NCBI GenBank assembly: GCA_022605955.1
Contig: JAKCOZ010000040.1
Coordinates: 5,218,558-5,282,557 of the forward strand
Length of the DNA: 64,000 bases
Reading direction: 5' to 3'
Origin: Rallus limicola
Lineage: Eukaryota > Chordata > Aves > Gruiformes > Rallidae
Made by a program: the position numbers and the translations under genes. Shown here piece after piece: positions 44,188-54,696 of this stretch (position 1 is the first letter of the stretch; each line of letters begins with the position of its first letter). A model generated the notes under the pieces. It was not told where the DNA came from. It made no database searches and saw only the letters and a list, made by a program, of their open reading frames with translations.

Positions 44188-45480
44188 GGTGCAGGGCTCG
44201 GCTCCCACTTCCTCCCCGGCCACCTCGGCGCCGCGTTTTGAAGCTCGCGGTGGTGCTGACGTCGGGGCTGCGGGCGCCGCGGTGTCCCCATCCCCTCCAG
44301 GGACAGCCCCGGAGCGCGGCCCTCACCTGCACACGGTATCGGCTCGGCTCAGCCGCCCAGCCACTCTCGCATCGGGGCCCACACGGGAGAGCCGGGGGCA
44401 GCGAGGAGAGGTGGGGGCCCAGCGTGGCCCCAGCCCCGCGGGGGGACGCGTTGGGGGGACAGGCAGAGGATGTGGGGCAGCTGTGGGGAAGGATGTGAAA
44501 CCAGCAGAGCAGGGTTAAGGACCGAAAAGGATCCCAACCCCCATCTCTGCCACCCACAGCCACCCTCCAGGAGCCCAGAGCTGAGCCTGGCTTGGTGGCT
44601 TCCAGGGAGGGCGATTCCCTTCCCTTTGCCTTGGCAAGGGATGCGGCAGAGGACAGTGCTCTGCCTGCCAGGTCCCCTCCCTGGAACAGCCCCTCACAGG
44701 GCATCACCCCAGCTGCCCAGACCCCGCTCAGCTCAGGGCACGAAGCAGTGCTGTCCCCATGAAGACACCCAGCGTCCCCTCACCCAGGCCAGCGTGTCCT
44801 CCTCCGTGTTTGCTAACAACACTTCAGAGCTCCACGGGTGAGGCTGAGTTAGAGCAGGAAATTCCCACTTCCCCGGTGCTTGGAAATCCCCCTCCACCCT
44901 CTCCTCCTCCTGGTCCTCCCCCCACAGGCGCTTCCTCGGGGCCTCCCCTGCCCTGTCCTCAGCCCCGGCAACTTTGCAGGGGCCAGACAGGAGCAAACCC
45001 CAGGTCAGGGCTTGGCCCTTCCTGAGCCTTGGCCCCACCAGCACAAGGATGAGGGAAATGATGAATTTCCTCCAGCCTCAGCCCAGCTCCTCACGCCCTG
45101 AAGGACCAAGAGCTGGTTCCTGCCCCAATGAGGCCACGCCAGCCCCCAGAGATCTCCCCCCCCCACTGCAGCTCCCCTCCTCTCCATCCCCTCCAAAGCT
45201 TCCTGAGAGCTGCTCTCATCTCTGCCTCAGTCAGGGCAGGACCCAGATGTGCCACAGACTCAAGACACCCATGGTGGGAGCTCAGGGGCCTCCCAGTTGC
45301 CCCAGTCACCCACCCCACCCTTCCTCCCCCATCCTCACCCTCCCCACAGCCCCACCACCGATTACCCTGGGGCTTTGAGGCTAATGCCCAACACCTGACC
45401 AGCTTATTCTCCTGAGTCCATTATCAGCTTAAGGACCAAAGACATCTGCTCCCCACTGCCCTCCCAGAGAGCTGGTGGCA
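44188..45480. other. ABI3 / GNGT2 intergenic region with divergent promoters
   Basis: ABI3 (-) and GNGT2 (+) are divergent, so this segment should hold both promoters. The part next to ABI3 (44.19-44.34 kb) is CpG-rich. No TATA box or coding exon was recognised in the remainder. Confidence 0.4.
44203..44220 (-). promoter_or_regulatory. ABI3: ETS/PU.1-type GAGGAAGT site just upstream of the ABI3 ATG
   Basis: On the minus strand the sequence reads gccggggaggaagtgggagc about 15-35 bases upstream of the ABI3 start. The GAGGAAGT core is the PU.1/ETS class motif, fitting a myeloid gene. Surrounding sequence is CpG-rich. Whether it lies in promoter or leader depends on the unknown transcription start. 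Confidence 0.4.
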
Positions 45481-45586
45481 TCTTCAAGCCCAGAGCAAGA
45501 GAACCAGGGATCAGTCAACGGCATCTCCTCTCAGATGGATCTCTGAAGGTCTCTGCCACTGAGAGGGGCAGCCCCTTGTCCCTGAG
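45481..45586 (+). other. GNGT2: Candidate non-coding leader exon of GNGT2
   Basis: A consensus donor (ccctgag|gtaagt) occurs at 45,586/45,587. The next plus-strand acceptor with a start codon is the GNGT2 coding exon (ttacag at 46,327). The left limit is not defined by any signal I can trust. Confidence 0.3.
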
Positions 45587-46203
45587 GTAAGTGGCTTTGC
45601 TCCCTCAGGTAAAGAGCATCGTAGGGTCCACACGGTTTGGGACCCCTCCGTGGGTGGGTGGCATGGCTGGGCTGTGGCTTTTGGGTCCTTGTGCTCTGCC
45701 AGGAGCATCATCTGGGGGTGGGTGTGTGTTGAGGGCATCCATGGGGTAGAGGAGCACTGGGCACAGGCACCAGGAGAGCAGCTGTGGAAGCCCAGCCAAG
45801 GCCAGGGAGTGCATCCTAACGCCTCCCAAATCAGGACCAAGGCACTTTCCAGCTTCATCACATATTTAAAAGCTTGCAGCCAGGTTTTCAACCCCAAATT
45901 TAAACACGGGAACAGATCTCAGCAGCGCTGCTCTGGGGATCTCACACAACCCTTGGAGAGGCTTTTTTGGCTCTTCCAACCCACGCAGCCCCAAAATCCT
46001 TCTGCCCCAGCAGCCGAGTTCAGAGCAAAGGTGCTTTGATCCATTGTGGGGCTCACAAGAAATGTAAATCTGGGGACAAGAAGGGCTTTGAAAGGCACCA
46101 CCTTTTTGGTTTGTAGCATCAGCCCATCTCTCACCGTGGGGGTAGCTCAGACATTAACAGCATTTGCATTCTTAGGGCCAAAGCAATGGTCCTAATTTGC
46201 TTT

Positions 46204-46286
46204 AGGAGAATCACAAGACCTTGAAGATCATCGAGTCCAACCATTCCTGTCCTCTGCTAAACTGTATCTCCAAGTACCTCATCTCC
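46204..46286 (-). mobile_element. CR1 LINE fragment (antisense), just upstream of the GNGT2 coding exon
   Basis: 'gagaatcacaagaccttgaa gatcatcgagtccaaccatt'-type text and the following 'ctgctaaactgtatctccaagtacctcatct' match an antisense CR1 3' end. It is diverged and truncated, and ends about 40 bases before the acceptor at 46,327. Confidence 0.82.
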
Positions 46287-46333
46287 CCAGCTACAACTAA
46301 TAACAACCTGTTTCCCTGTGGTTACAGGGCAAA

Positions 46334-46910
46334 ATGGCTCAGGACATGACAGAGAAGGAGCTGCTTAAGATGGAGCTGGATCAGCTGAAGAAGGAGGTGA
46401 AGAACGAGAGGCAAATGGTGAGTTTTTCACCCAAAAGGCAAAGGGACAGTTCAGTGATTTCCTGACCTGACAAAGGGGGGGAAACCCCAACACAGAAGTC
46501 TTGAGATTAAACCTTAAATGAAGGCTGAAGCGTGTGCAATCACACCTCTCCCCTTGAGCTGAGCTCGCCAGTGCCTGGGAACAGCAGCTCCACATGTAGT
46601 GAGGCGCCTGTAGCACCCCAGGGATGGTCTTGGGGACACCCCCCGCTGGGTGGGATATTCATGGCCATGGCTCCCCTTCTCCTGGCTGCAGGAACGGGTT
46701 CGTAGGCAGCTGATGAGTGGGGAAGCAGCTCTGCAGTGAGGGTTCATTCCCATAACCCAGGCTGAGCATCTCCTTCCTTGGCAGGTCTCCAAGACCGGCA
46801 AAGAGATCAAGGAGTACATCGAGTCCATGGCGGGCGAAGACCCGCTGCTGAAAGGAGTCCCCGAGGACAAGAACCCCTTTAAGGAGAAGGGAGGTTGTAT
46901 CATAAGCTGA
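46334..46910 (+). CDS. GNGT2: GNGT2, transducin gamma subunit (cone type), two coding exons
   Basis: Coding exons: 46334-46417 and 46785-46910, joined in phase 0, giving 69 residues, the exact family length. The protein is a single helical G-gamma domain (MAQDMTEKELLKMELDQL..., DPLLKGVPEDKNPF). It ends in the CAAX box CIIS; the terminal Ser predicts farnesylation, as in other transducin gammas. The family partners GNB3 and GNAT2 in cone phototransduction at the outer-segment membrane, and expression is also reported in blood cells. The start lies 7 bases after the acceptor at 46,327 in a good context (A at -3, G at +4). Confidence 0.97.
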
Positions 46911-48860
46911 CCCCCTGCTGCTGTCACCGCTGGGCACGGGGGATGTTCCTGTGTGCAAGCCAAGACTGTCAGAAAGCTGCTTTCCCTGTAGTCTGACCTC
47001 AGCGCTGGGGAGTCCAGAACCAAAGCGTAGTCCAGAACCAAACCAAAGGATGGCAAAAGGAAAACAAAACAAAACAAAAAAAAAAAAAGAGGGGGGGAAA
47101 AAAAAAGGAAAAAAAGGAAAAAAAAAAAAAGAAGAAAACAGACTTGCCCCCCTGGCACAGGAGATGAGGCTCAGCAGCCAGCACAGCGTGGGGTTTTGTG
47201 CTCAGAGCTGATTTACATTTGGTTTCCTGCAAGCAAAACTTCTGCATTCTTAGCAGCCAGCAGCAAACTGGGCTTTAAATGAACCAGCAGAGCTGTGGCT
47301 GGTCTGATGCTTCTCCATGCAGCCCAATCCCAAAGCTGAGTTATGGAAGAGCCTCCCAGCAGGACCTCGCTCAAGCCAGTTCCTCTCGGTGCCTCAGTTT
47401 CCCCATCTGACACAGGAGGGTGATACCCACTCCACTGCTCTGAGGCTTCCAGGGGTCTGAAGCTTTGTTCTCTTTATTCCTACACCTCCCCCCCAGCTGC
47501 TCACCAGTCCTACACAGCTCGCACCCATCATGCTCCTTGAATTGAGAGCCGGGGGATGGCCAGAGCAGGGCTGGGTGGGCTTCACCCAACACCGGGCAGG
47601 GCATGGGAAGGAGTGAGCCCCCAGGCAGTGGGTTTAACCCTCACTCTGCCTGTCGGTCTCCCTTCCTCCCCTTGGATCCCCCCTGGCAGCTGTGGGAAAG
47701 CAAGTCAGGTCATGTCAAGTCCTACCTGTGACCATAGCAGCTCCGAGTGCTTCACTGTCAGCTCTCTTCTGCTGCTGCAGGCAGGCAAGGAAGGGCAGCC
47801 AGGCTCCATACGGGCAGAGGGGCTGTAAAGTCTCATCCCACCAGGTCTCATCGGTGATGGGGATGACTTGAAGCAGGAAGTTCGGGGGGCAGCAGGTCCT
47901 TAGAGGACCTTAGAAGACAGGACTCACCAAGCCCTAAGCTCGCAATGCCAGGCTCTGATCCTCCTGCTCCACAGCTTTTTTTTTCTAGGACAAATTTCAT
48001 CCTCTGCTTGATAGGAAAATAAACCCAAAATCTGATCCCCTGGGGCACGGGCAGCTTCTGAGTTCAGTAGGGTGACACTCTGGCCAAGATTTGTGGAGTT
48101 CATTTTTTGGGGTTTAGTTTGTTCTTCATTTTAAAAACACACTGTTTTAGGGAAATGTCTCCCAAAACCCTCCAGATATCAACCCCAAACAGAAGCAGCA
48201 GCTCTTCTTATTTCTCAGAGTCCCTCTGCTTCCATCTCTGCCGCAGCACCTCCCCATCCTGCTTCTGCTGCATGCCAGCCCACCTCCAACACCGCAGCAG
48301 CCCTTGAGCGGATGGCAAATGGCTCCCGAGGCTCCAAAAACCCCCCTCTGCTCAGAGCTTATGCGTGTACCACGGCTGATTTAGACACAGTGAAGACAAC
48401 GGCTGCAAACTCCGGGCAAGAACAAACCTCTTCCATCCCATGGGACGGGGCGCTGGGAAGAGGCGATGGCGTCGGGTCCATCCCCACGCTGGTGGCTGCT
48501 GCTGGGGCTCCGGGAGCACGCGGAGACAGGCCTGGGAGTCGCTGAGATGCTTTTGCATGCAGGGAAAGCGGGGTTTGACCCCACTTGGAGAGGGGGTTTC
48601 CTGCCTGGGGTGGGTGGGGGGGCGAGGGGGGGGAGGCCGCTGCTTGGCCTGACCAACGGGCCAGCCCCGCCCAGCACCAGGGGCAGAGGCAGGGGCAGGG
48701 GGGTGTCCCTCAGCCCCAGAGCCGCCCCAAGGTGGGGCAGAGAACAGAGGGAAAGGCCTTTCCCCGGGCAGGGGGTCTCCCCGCCGCTCCGCGTAGCCTG
48801 AAGGTGGTTCTGTTCCCCCCCGCAGACGCTAAATAAACCCGCCAGCTCGACCGCGGCCTG
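46911..48860 (+). other. Downstream of GNGT2: 3' UTR and non-coding sequence
   Basis: No coding exon is recognised. A purine-only A-rich tract follows the gene (about 47,065-47,140). No canonical AATAAA lies close to the stop; the first clear one on this strand is at 48,832-48,837 at the edge of the next CpG island. The GNGT2 3' end is therefore unresolved. Confidence 0.4.
48832..48837 (+). terminator. Orphan AATAAA at the CpG-island edge
   Basis: 'gctaaataaaccc' followed within 25 bases by a CpG-rich stretch and 'ctgtgtgttcc'. It could terminate a long GNGT2 UTR or another plus-strand transcript; no upstream exon is assigned. Confidence 0.3.
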
Positions 48861-49428
48861 TGTGTTCCTTGGGGCTCCGCGGGGCCGGCGGCTCTGCCGG
48901 GCCCAGCGCCCGGGCACCGCGCTGCCCCCAAGCCGGGGCGGTAACCGGATGCGCCCGGAGGGGATTGACCCGTTAATCGACGTTAAACGGCGTCAGAGGC
49001 GCTAAGCCGCTGCCGAAGGGATCCGGCTGCTCCCGGCCCAAGCGGCGGCTTAAGGCCTCTCCCCGCCCCGGGCCGGCCTGAGGCAGCGCCGCTACACTCG
49101 CACGCGATGGGAGGCGGGGCGGGGCGGAGCGCGCTCTCAGCCAATGGCAGCGCGGGAAAAGCGAGAGTGTCAGCCCACCCGCCCAATCAGCGCCGACGAT
49201 TGAGAGGTGTGCCTGCCGCCCGCCCTCTGTCCCGCCCCGCCGCTCTCACGCACGCGCAGTGAAGGGGCGACGCCCCCGCACAAAATGGAGCCTGCCGGGC
49301 GCCCAGTGCGAGGCGGAGAACGGGCGACCCGCTCCCGTTGCGCTTCCCCGCGCACCCACCCTCCCCCCGCCCCGCAGCGATTCGCTGCCGCCTCCCGCCG
49401 CGTTACCGGCACGGCGACGGAGGGGTCC

Positions 49429-49433
49429 AAAAA
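49429..49433 (-). terminator. Pol III terminator of the tRNA-Gln gene
   Basis: Five consecutive T on the minus strand, 8 bases after the tRNA 3' end. Confidence 0.85.
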
Positions 49434-49441
49434 TTTACACG

Positions 49442-49513
49442 AGGTCCCACCGAGATTTGAACTCGGATCGCTGGATTCAAAGTCCAGAGTGCTAACCATT
49501 ACACCATGGGACC
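49442..49513 (-). tRNA. tRNA-Gln (anticodon UUG)
   Basis: The 72-base minus-strand gene begins ggtcccatggtgtaatgg and ends ctcggtgggacct. The acceptor stem pairs GGTCCCA with TGGGACC, the anticodon stem CTGGA/TCCAG encloses the loop CTTTGAA with anticodon TTG at 49,480-49,478, and the T arm contains GTTCAAATC. Internal A box (tggtgtaatggttagca) and B box (ggttcaaatct-like) are present. CCA is not encoded, as expected for a eukaryotic gene, and there is no intron. A pol III T-run lies 8 bases past the 3' end. Confidence 0.98.
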
Positions 49514-50149
49514 GCTGCGTGCACAGCGCGCCGCCGCGCCCTCAGACTGCCCCGCCGCCGCCCACGGGTGAAACCACCACACACCCGCCCTGGGCCCGGC
49601 CCGGCCGCCCCCTCAGTGGGTTCCCGCTTCCCTCCCTCCCCAACCCGGTACCCGCCCCCGTGCGTCCGTCTATCCCGGGGACGGCGCCGCTCCGCTCCAC
49701 ACCCCCGCGGGAGGACGGGAAAGGGCGGAGGGGGGCGGGGGGGGAGATGCGGGAGAACCGTCCCGCGTCCATCCCCCGCGGGCAACCTGCGGTGCATCCG
49801 GCCCCCCCTTCCCCTCCCCGGGCGACCGGTCCGGTCTCTCTCGGTGCCCTTGAGCCGCCCGGGAGGGTCCGGAGGCTGCAGAGCGTTTGGGAGCAGCACC
49901 GGTGCTTCACCCCTGGGATACACCTGCCTCCCCGGGCGGGGGGTGGGATGTGGGGGGTGCACAGGGTCCCGTCCCCCCCCAACTCCCGGGCAAGAAAATG
50001 TTATTAATTATTCTTACCAACCTAATTAAACCACGGGACCGGCCCCCGCTGGGTGCCACCGCTATCAAGGGCAAGGCCACAGCAGCCTCTGGCACGTCCC
50101 CGAGCTTTCCTGCTGCCACCCGCTCCTTGGCCCCAGCCCTCAGCACCCC

Positions 50150-50810
50150 TGTCCCCCCTTAAGCTCCCAATTTCTCCTTATTCCCTCCTTTACTCCTATT
50201 TTTTCCTTATTCCTTTATATTTTATTCCCATTCTCCCACTTTACTCCTATTTTTTCCTTATTCCCTTTATATTTTTACTTATTCCTATCCTTTCCCCTCC
50301 ATTTCCCCCCTCCATTTCCCCCCTATTTCCCCCCTCCTATTTCCCCCCTCCTATTTCCCTCTATTCCCCCCTCCTATTTCCCTTTATTTCCCCCCTTTAT
50401 TTCCCCTCTTTCTCCCCTCTATTTCCCCCTTTATTTATTTCCCCCCTTTCTTTCCCCTCTATTTCCCCCCTATTCTCCCCCCTCTATTTCCCCCCTATTC
50501 TCCCCCCTCTATTTCCCCCCTATTCTCCCCCCTCTATTTCCCCCCTATTCTCCCCCCTCTATTTCCCCCCTATTCTCCCCCCTCTATTTCCCCCCTATTC
50601 TCCCCCCTCTATTTCCCCCCTATTCTCCCCCCTCTATTTCCCCCCTATTCTCCCCCCTTTAGGTCTCTATTTTCTCCTTCTTCCCCCCACTTGAAGTCTC
50701 CCTTTCCCCCTCTTATTTCCCCTTTCCTTTTTCCCCCATGTCCCCCCTTCCTATTTTTTCCTCCACCCCCCCTTCTGTCTCTTTTCCCCCCTTTTATTCC
50801 CCCAACTCCA
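50150..50810. repeat. Pyrimidine-only tract, about 650 bp, with an embedded 25-bp tandem array
   Basis: The plus strand is almost wholly C and T, with scattered A, for about 650 bases. From about 50,446 to 50,660 it contains eight near-perfect 25-base units (tattctcccccctctatttccccc-type; starts at 50471, 50496, 50521 and so on). On the minus strand this is a G-run array (GGGGGGAGAATAGGGGGG). It lies immediately downstream of the IGF2BP1 poly(A) signal in the IGF2BP1 direction. Confidence 0.95.
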
Positions 50811-50880
50811 TAAAAAACACACAAACACTATATATATATAATTTTTTTTACATCTGTTTGGTTTTTTTTTTTTTTTCCTC

Positions 50881-50886
50881 TTTATT
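50881..50886 (-). terminator. IGF2BP1: AATAAA poly(A) signal, probable distal IGF2BP1 3' end
   Basis: TTTATT on the plus strand gives AATAAA on the minus strand in 'tgaaaataaagagg'. It is the last canonical hexamer before the G-rich tract. Two further copies at about 51,174-51,187 could serve a slightly shorter form. Confidence 0.6.
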
Positions 50887-51856
50887 TTCAGAAATGAAAC
50901 AGTGGAGTAACGTGGGTTGTGGCAAAAAAAAAATACTAAAAATTAAAAAAAAAAAAAAAAGAAAGAAAAAAAAAACCCCAAAACCCCCAAAACAACCTCA
51001 GTGGAAGAGAAATGGAGCCCACACGTCCATCTGTAATCCCAACTCCACATCCAAGCCAACGAGGGACAAGGGAAGAACATGGATTAGAGGAGGCAAGGAG
51101 GAGAGGGAGAGGGGAAACATTTTGGCTGAAAAGAGGAAAAATAATACCATTACAGGAAAGTACAGGTTATGTTTTTATTGATTTATTTTTCTGGAATAAA
51201 CTGAAATTGTACTGGGGGGGAGAAGCAGCACCCATGGGTGCACCCATCCTGTGGATAAAGAGGTGCTGGGTGTTCCTGGTGATGAGGTGCAAGGTGATGT
51301 AGTAGCCCCCTCCCCAAATTCAGCTCCAGCACCTCATGCTGCCACCAACCCACTCCCCACCCCCCCCATCCACCCCCTCCCCAAAATAATACCAGAGAAC
51401 CCATCACCTGTGATTTCCCCCAGCAAAAACCAATGGGGTTCAGCCCACTGGGCTGGGGAAGGGAGGAGGATGGAGGTGGAACTGCTGATGGAAGAAGGAA
51501 ATATGCAAATTCAAAAGGAGAAAAAAAAAAAGATTTAAAAGAAATGGAAGATTGAGCATTAAAAAAATAAAATAAATGGAAGATTGAGCATTAAAAAAAA
51601 AAATTAAAATAATAAAAATAGTCACAACCAACCATTTCTGCCTGCTGAGGTCTGGAGCTTTAGCAACTACCACCCACTTTCAAGTGAAAAGAAAGCCCAT
51701 AAATTCTATTTTTAAAGAATTTTTTTTTGTTTTCTTTGGAAAAAGAGAGTCTTTTTTTTATTAATTTTTTGTTTTTTCTTTCTTTTTTTTTTTTTTCCCC
51801 CCTACACTACAGCATGTGGAGTCGCCACTACCTAGGTTCCCATCTATTGTTGCTAA

Positions 51857-51863
51857 GAGGTAG
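51857..51863 (-). promoter_or_regulatory. IGF2BP1: let-7 7-mer seed match
   Basis: Plus strand gaggtag; mRNA ctacctc, complementary to let-7 bases 2-8, without the flanking A. Confidence 0.55.
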
Positions 51864-52614
51864 ATAAACAAAACTGAATTGGTTATATATAAGGTCGTGC
51901 CCACCCCCCCCTGCCCCCCAGTTTGAGGTGAGGTGAAGCTGAGGGGCTCTACAGGCACGGGCCCTGCTCGGGGCTCTCCCAAAATCCTGGGGCCTCACAG
52001 GGGGGATTCTGCCTCCTCTGGAGCCACCCTCAGACTTGCTGGGCTTCAACTGGGGCGCAGGGTGGGATGGAGGGGGCAGGGGGATGGAGGGGCTGGGGGG
52101 GAGGGTGGCATGGGTTGGGGTGACTGTCCTCCTGAAGCCCAGCAACTCAATCCTGAGATGAACCCAGATCTGTTCCTAATGAACCAACGCTGCTCCCACC
52201 AAGTATGGCCACGTTAAGGATTACTTGCTGCCCCCATCCCAGTCCATCCCATTGATTTCCCAGCATGATCTGCACACGGTGGGGGGGGTGGGAGCACCCA
52301 GCAAGCCCAGCACCATCCCCTGCTTCCCCTCCCTGCCATGGGCAGCTCTGCTGGGGCCGTGCTCTGGCTCAGCCCCTTTCTGCTCCAGAACGTGGGCAAA
52401 CTCCCCCCTGCCAGACTTCACGTTGCTCTGCAGAGACCATTCCCCAAACTGGCCCAAAACCAAATTAAAATCATTAAAATGGCTTCAGTTGTGTCGTGCA
52501 TCCCGACGCCTGGGGCCTCAATTCTTAATTACAATTATTCTTCAAGCAAAAATACTTTCCACAGTTCATATCCCACCACTCTGCTGCCCTGGCAGGGATG
52601 GGCTGCTGACCTGG

Positions 52615-52955
52615 TCCAGCTGAGCATCCCACCATGGTGGAATGTCCCACCATGGTCCAGCTGAGCATCAAACTATGGCAGAACATCCTGCCCTGGTCCA
52701 GCTGAGCATCCCACCATAGTAGAACATCCCACCATGGTCAGACATCCCACCATGGTAGGACATACCCCTGTGGTCCAGCTGAGCATCCCACCATCATAGA
52801 ACATCCCACCATGGTCAGACATCCCACCACACTCTAGCTGAGCATCCCACCATGGTACAGCATCCCATCACAGTCAGACATCCCAGCATGGTCTGGCTGA
52901 GCATCCCACCATGGTAGAACATGCCCCTGTGGTCCAGCTGAGCATCCCACCACTC
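52615..52955. repeat. CATCCCACCATGG minisatellite in the IGF2BP1 3' UTR
   Basis: Imperfect tandem array in which 'catcccaccatggt' alternates with 'ggtccagctgagcatccc'. The short unit is about 17-20 bases, and a larger unit marked by 'cagctgagcatcccacca' recurs about every 55-100 bases. Copies differ by substitutions, so the array is not recent. Confidence 0.88.
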
Positions 52956-53294
52956 TCTGCTGCTGCTCAGAGAGGTATTCATCTTCAACAAAACCCCTAA
53001 ATAATTCTGTACTGTACAGTACAGCAGCAGGGATCCAACACACACCCATGTCAGCCCGGGGCTGACTCTTCCAGGGGTCTGACTTGGCCACTGTCCCATC
53101 CCACCACCCTCCCAGCACCCTCAGGAGCCTTCCTCAGCTCTCCCTAACTGCAGGGTGGAAAGTCAGGGTGCCAAAACTGCCTCCCCACCAGCCAAGAGGG
53201 TCTCTGCTGAGCTCAGGGGTGCCAGAGACCATGGGGGATGAGAGGAGGGGGCAATGAGGGACCCCCACCTGTCCCTGGGGCTCCCTGCCAGCTC

Positions 53295-53302
53295 TGAGGT
53301 AG
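53295..53302 (-). promoter_or_regulatory. IGF2BP1: let-7 8-mer seed match in the IGF2BP1 3' UTR
   Basis: Plus strand tgaggtag gives ctacctca on the mRNA strand: full complement to let-7 bases 2-8 plus the A opposite base 1. Confidence 0.7.
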
Positions 53303-54689
53303 TTTTTGTACATTTCCAGCTCGCAGCACCTGCATGGTCTCAAACCCCCCCAAAAATCAGGCCTGAAGAGCCTCTGGCTGGTTTGGCTCCGCTCTGGGTC
53401 TCCTCCACAGTCACAGGGGAGTTAGAGAAAGGGATCTGTAAAAAAAGCACCACCAAAACGAAGGAGAAAAGCTGATCCAACCGCAGGGAGACACATCTCT
53501 CCTCCCCACACACTGCCAGAGGGGAGCTCCTGGAGAGCATCCCAAACTAATCCTAATGCCAAGCACCCGCCCTGATGCCACATCCACCCCCAGCCCATGG
53601 CCACCCGCCTCAGACAAACAGACTGAAGCCTCCTGAGCCCAAACATCACTCAGTTCCTGCTGCTCCATCGCTGCTCCCAAAGCAAACCCAGAGCCAGACC
53701 CTCTGGTCAGGCACAGCACCACCCAGGAGGCAGCCAGGAGCCAGAGCAGCGTGAGGATGCTTAAACATCCCAGGAGAAAACTCCTTTCACAGGATCACAC
53801 CCATCTCATCCCAACTAAAGAAAAAGTTACAATGGGAAAAAGAAATTAAAATTAAAAAAACACCAGGAAAAAATAAAACAAACACCAACCCAAATTCAAC
53901 TTAGAAAATCCCCCTGCCCAAAAAAAAATAACACCCCCCCCCCTCCCCAAAACCACCTCGGGTATTAAATTCTCCAAAACCCAAGAAAGTCCCTAAAACA
54001 ATATGGAAAAGCCTATGTTGTGTGGGCCAGCGGGGTCAGGGAGGGAAGCCCTACATCAATAAACCAAGATTCAATTAAATTCATGTCTGTTCCTGATCTT
54101 GAGCCTAGAAAACACTCCCAACAGTTGGAGCAAGGAATTAAAAGACTTTTTCCCTGACTCATTAACTACCTGACTAATTTGTCATTCTTTTTTATTTGTA
54201 ATAATTTTAAACAAGCTTAAAAAATTTTTTAAAAAAAGCAAACCCAAACCCTACCACCCAGGGAACACAGACTGCAGCTCAGAGGCAGTGTCAGGTCAGT
54301 ATTTACACTGGATTTGCCTCCAGCCTGGCTCTGTAAAACCCCCCACGGGGTAAAACCCTCCCCTGTGGGGAAGGAGCCCAGCCCCAGCATCGCTGCTGAG
54401 CCCACGGATGCTCCAAGCAGCTGAGGAAGTGGTGAGAGCTTGGAAGAGAAGAAAAGGTGAACTGGGATTTGGGGGATTTCTTGTTTTTCTTTTTTCCCCT
54501 TTCCTTTTTTCCTCTCTCTTTCCCCCAGCAAAGACTCTGAGAGCGTTAGGAGGGGGGGAACCCCCCAACCCAAGTCTCTCCAGAGCACAGTGGTGGCTTG
54601 TCCTGGTGCTGCTTTGCATGGGATGATGATACTGAGAAGCACCAAGTGCTTTCCAGACACCAATCTGCTCATCCTCACGCCAGCCCTGG

Positions 54690-54696
54690 GAGGTAG
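54690..54696 (-). promoter_or_regulatory. IGF2BP1: let-7 7-mer seed match
   Basis: Plus strand gaggtag; mRNA ctacctc, complementary to let-7 bases 2-8, without the flanking A. Confidence 0.55.

Larger units (their letters stand above)
48880..49900. promoter_or_regulatory. CpG island with two CCAAT boxes and an NRF1-like site
   Basis: CpG-dense sequence with ccaat at about 49,141 and 49,183 and 'cacgcacgcgcagtg' (NRF1-like) at about 49,250, the layout of a TATA-less vertebrate promoter. No protein-coding gene start is recognisable. The only gene inside is the tRNA at 49,442-49,513. It may be an unannotated non-coding transcript promoter or simply open chromatin around the tRNA. Confidence 0.55.

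Noticed and set aside
49207..50007. 266-codon plus-strand open frame across the second CpG island.
   Set aside because: It reads straight through the antisense of the tRNA-Gln gene and through CpG-rich, stop-poor sequence, with no recognisable domain.
50053..50694. 213-codon frame of Pro/Ser/Phe/Leu repeats.
   Set aside because: It is the pyrimidine-only tract and 25-bp array read as protein.
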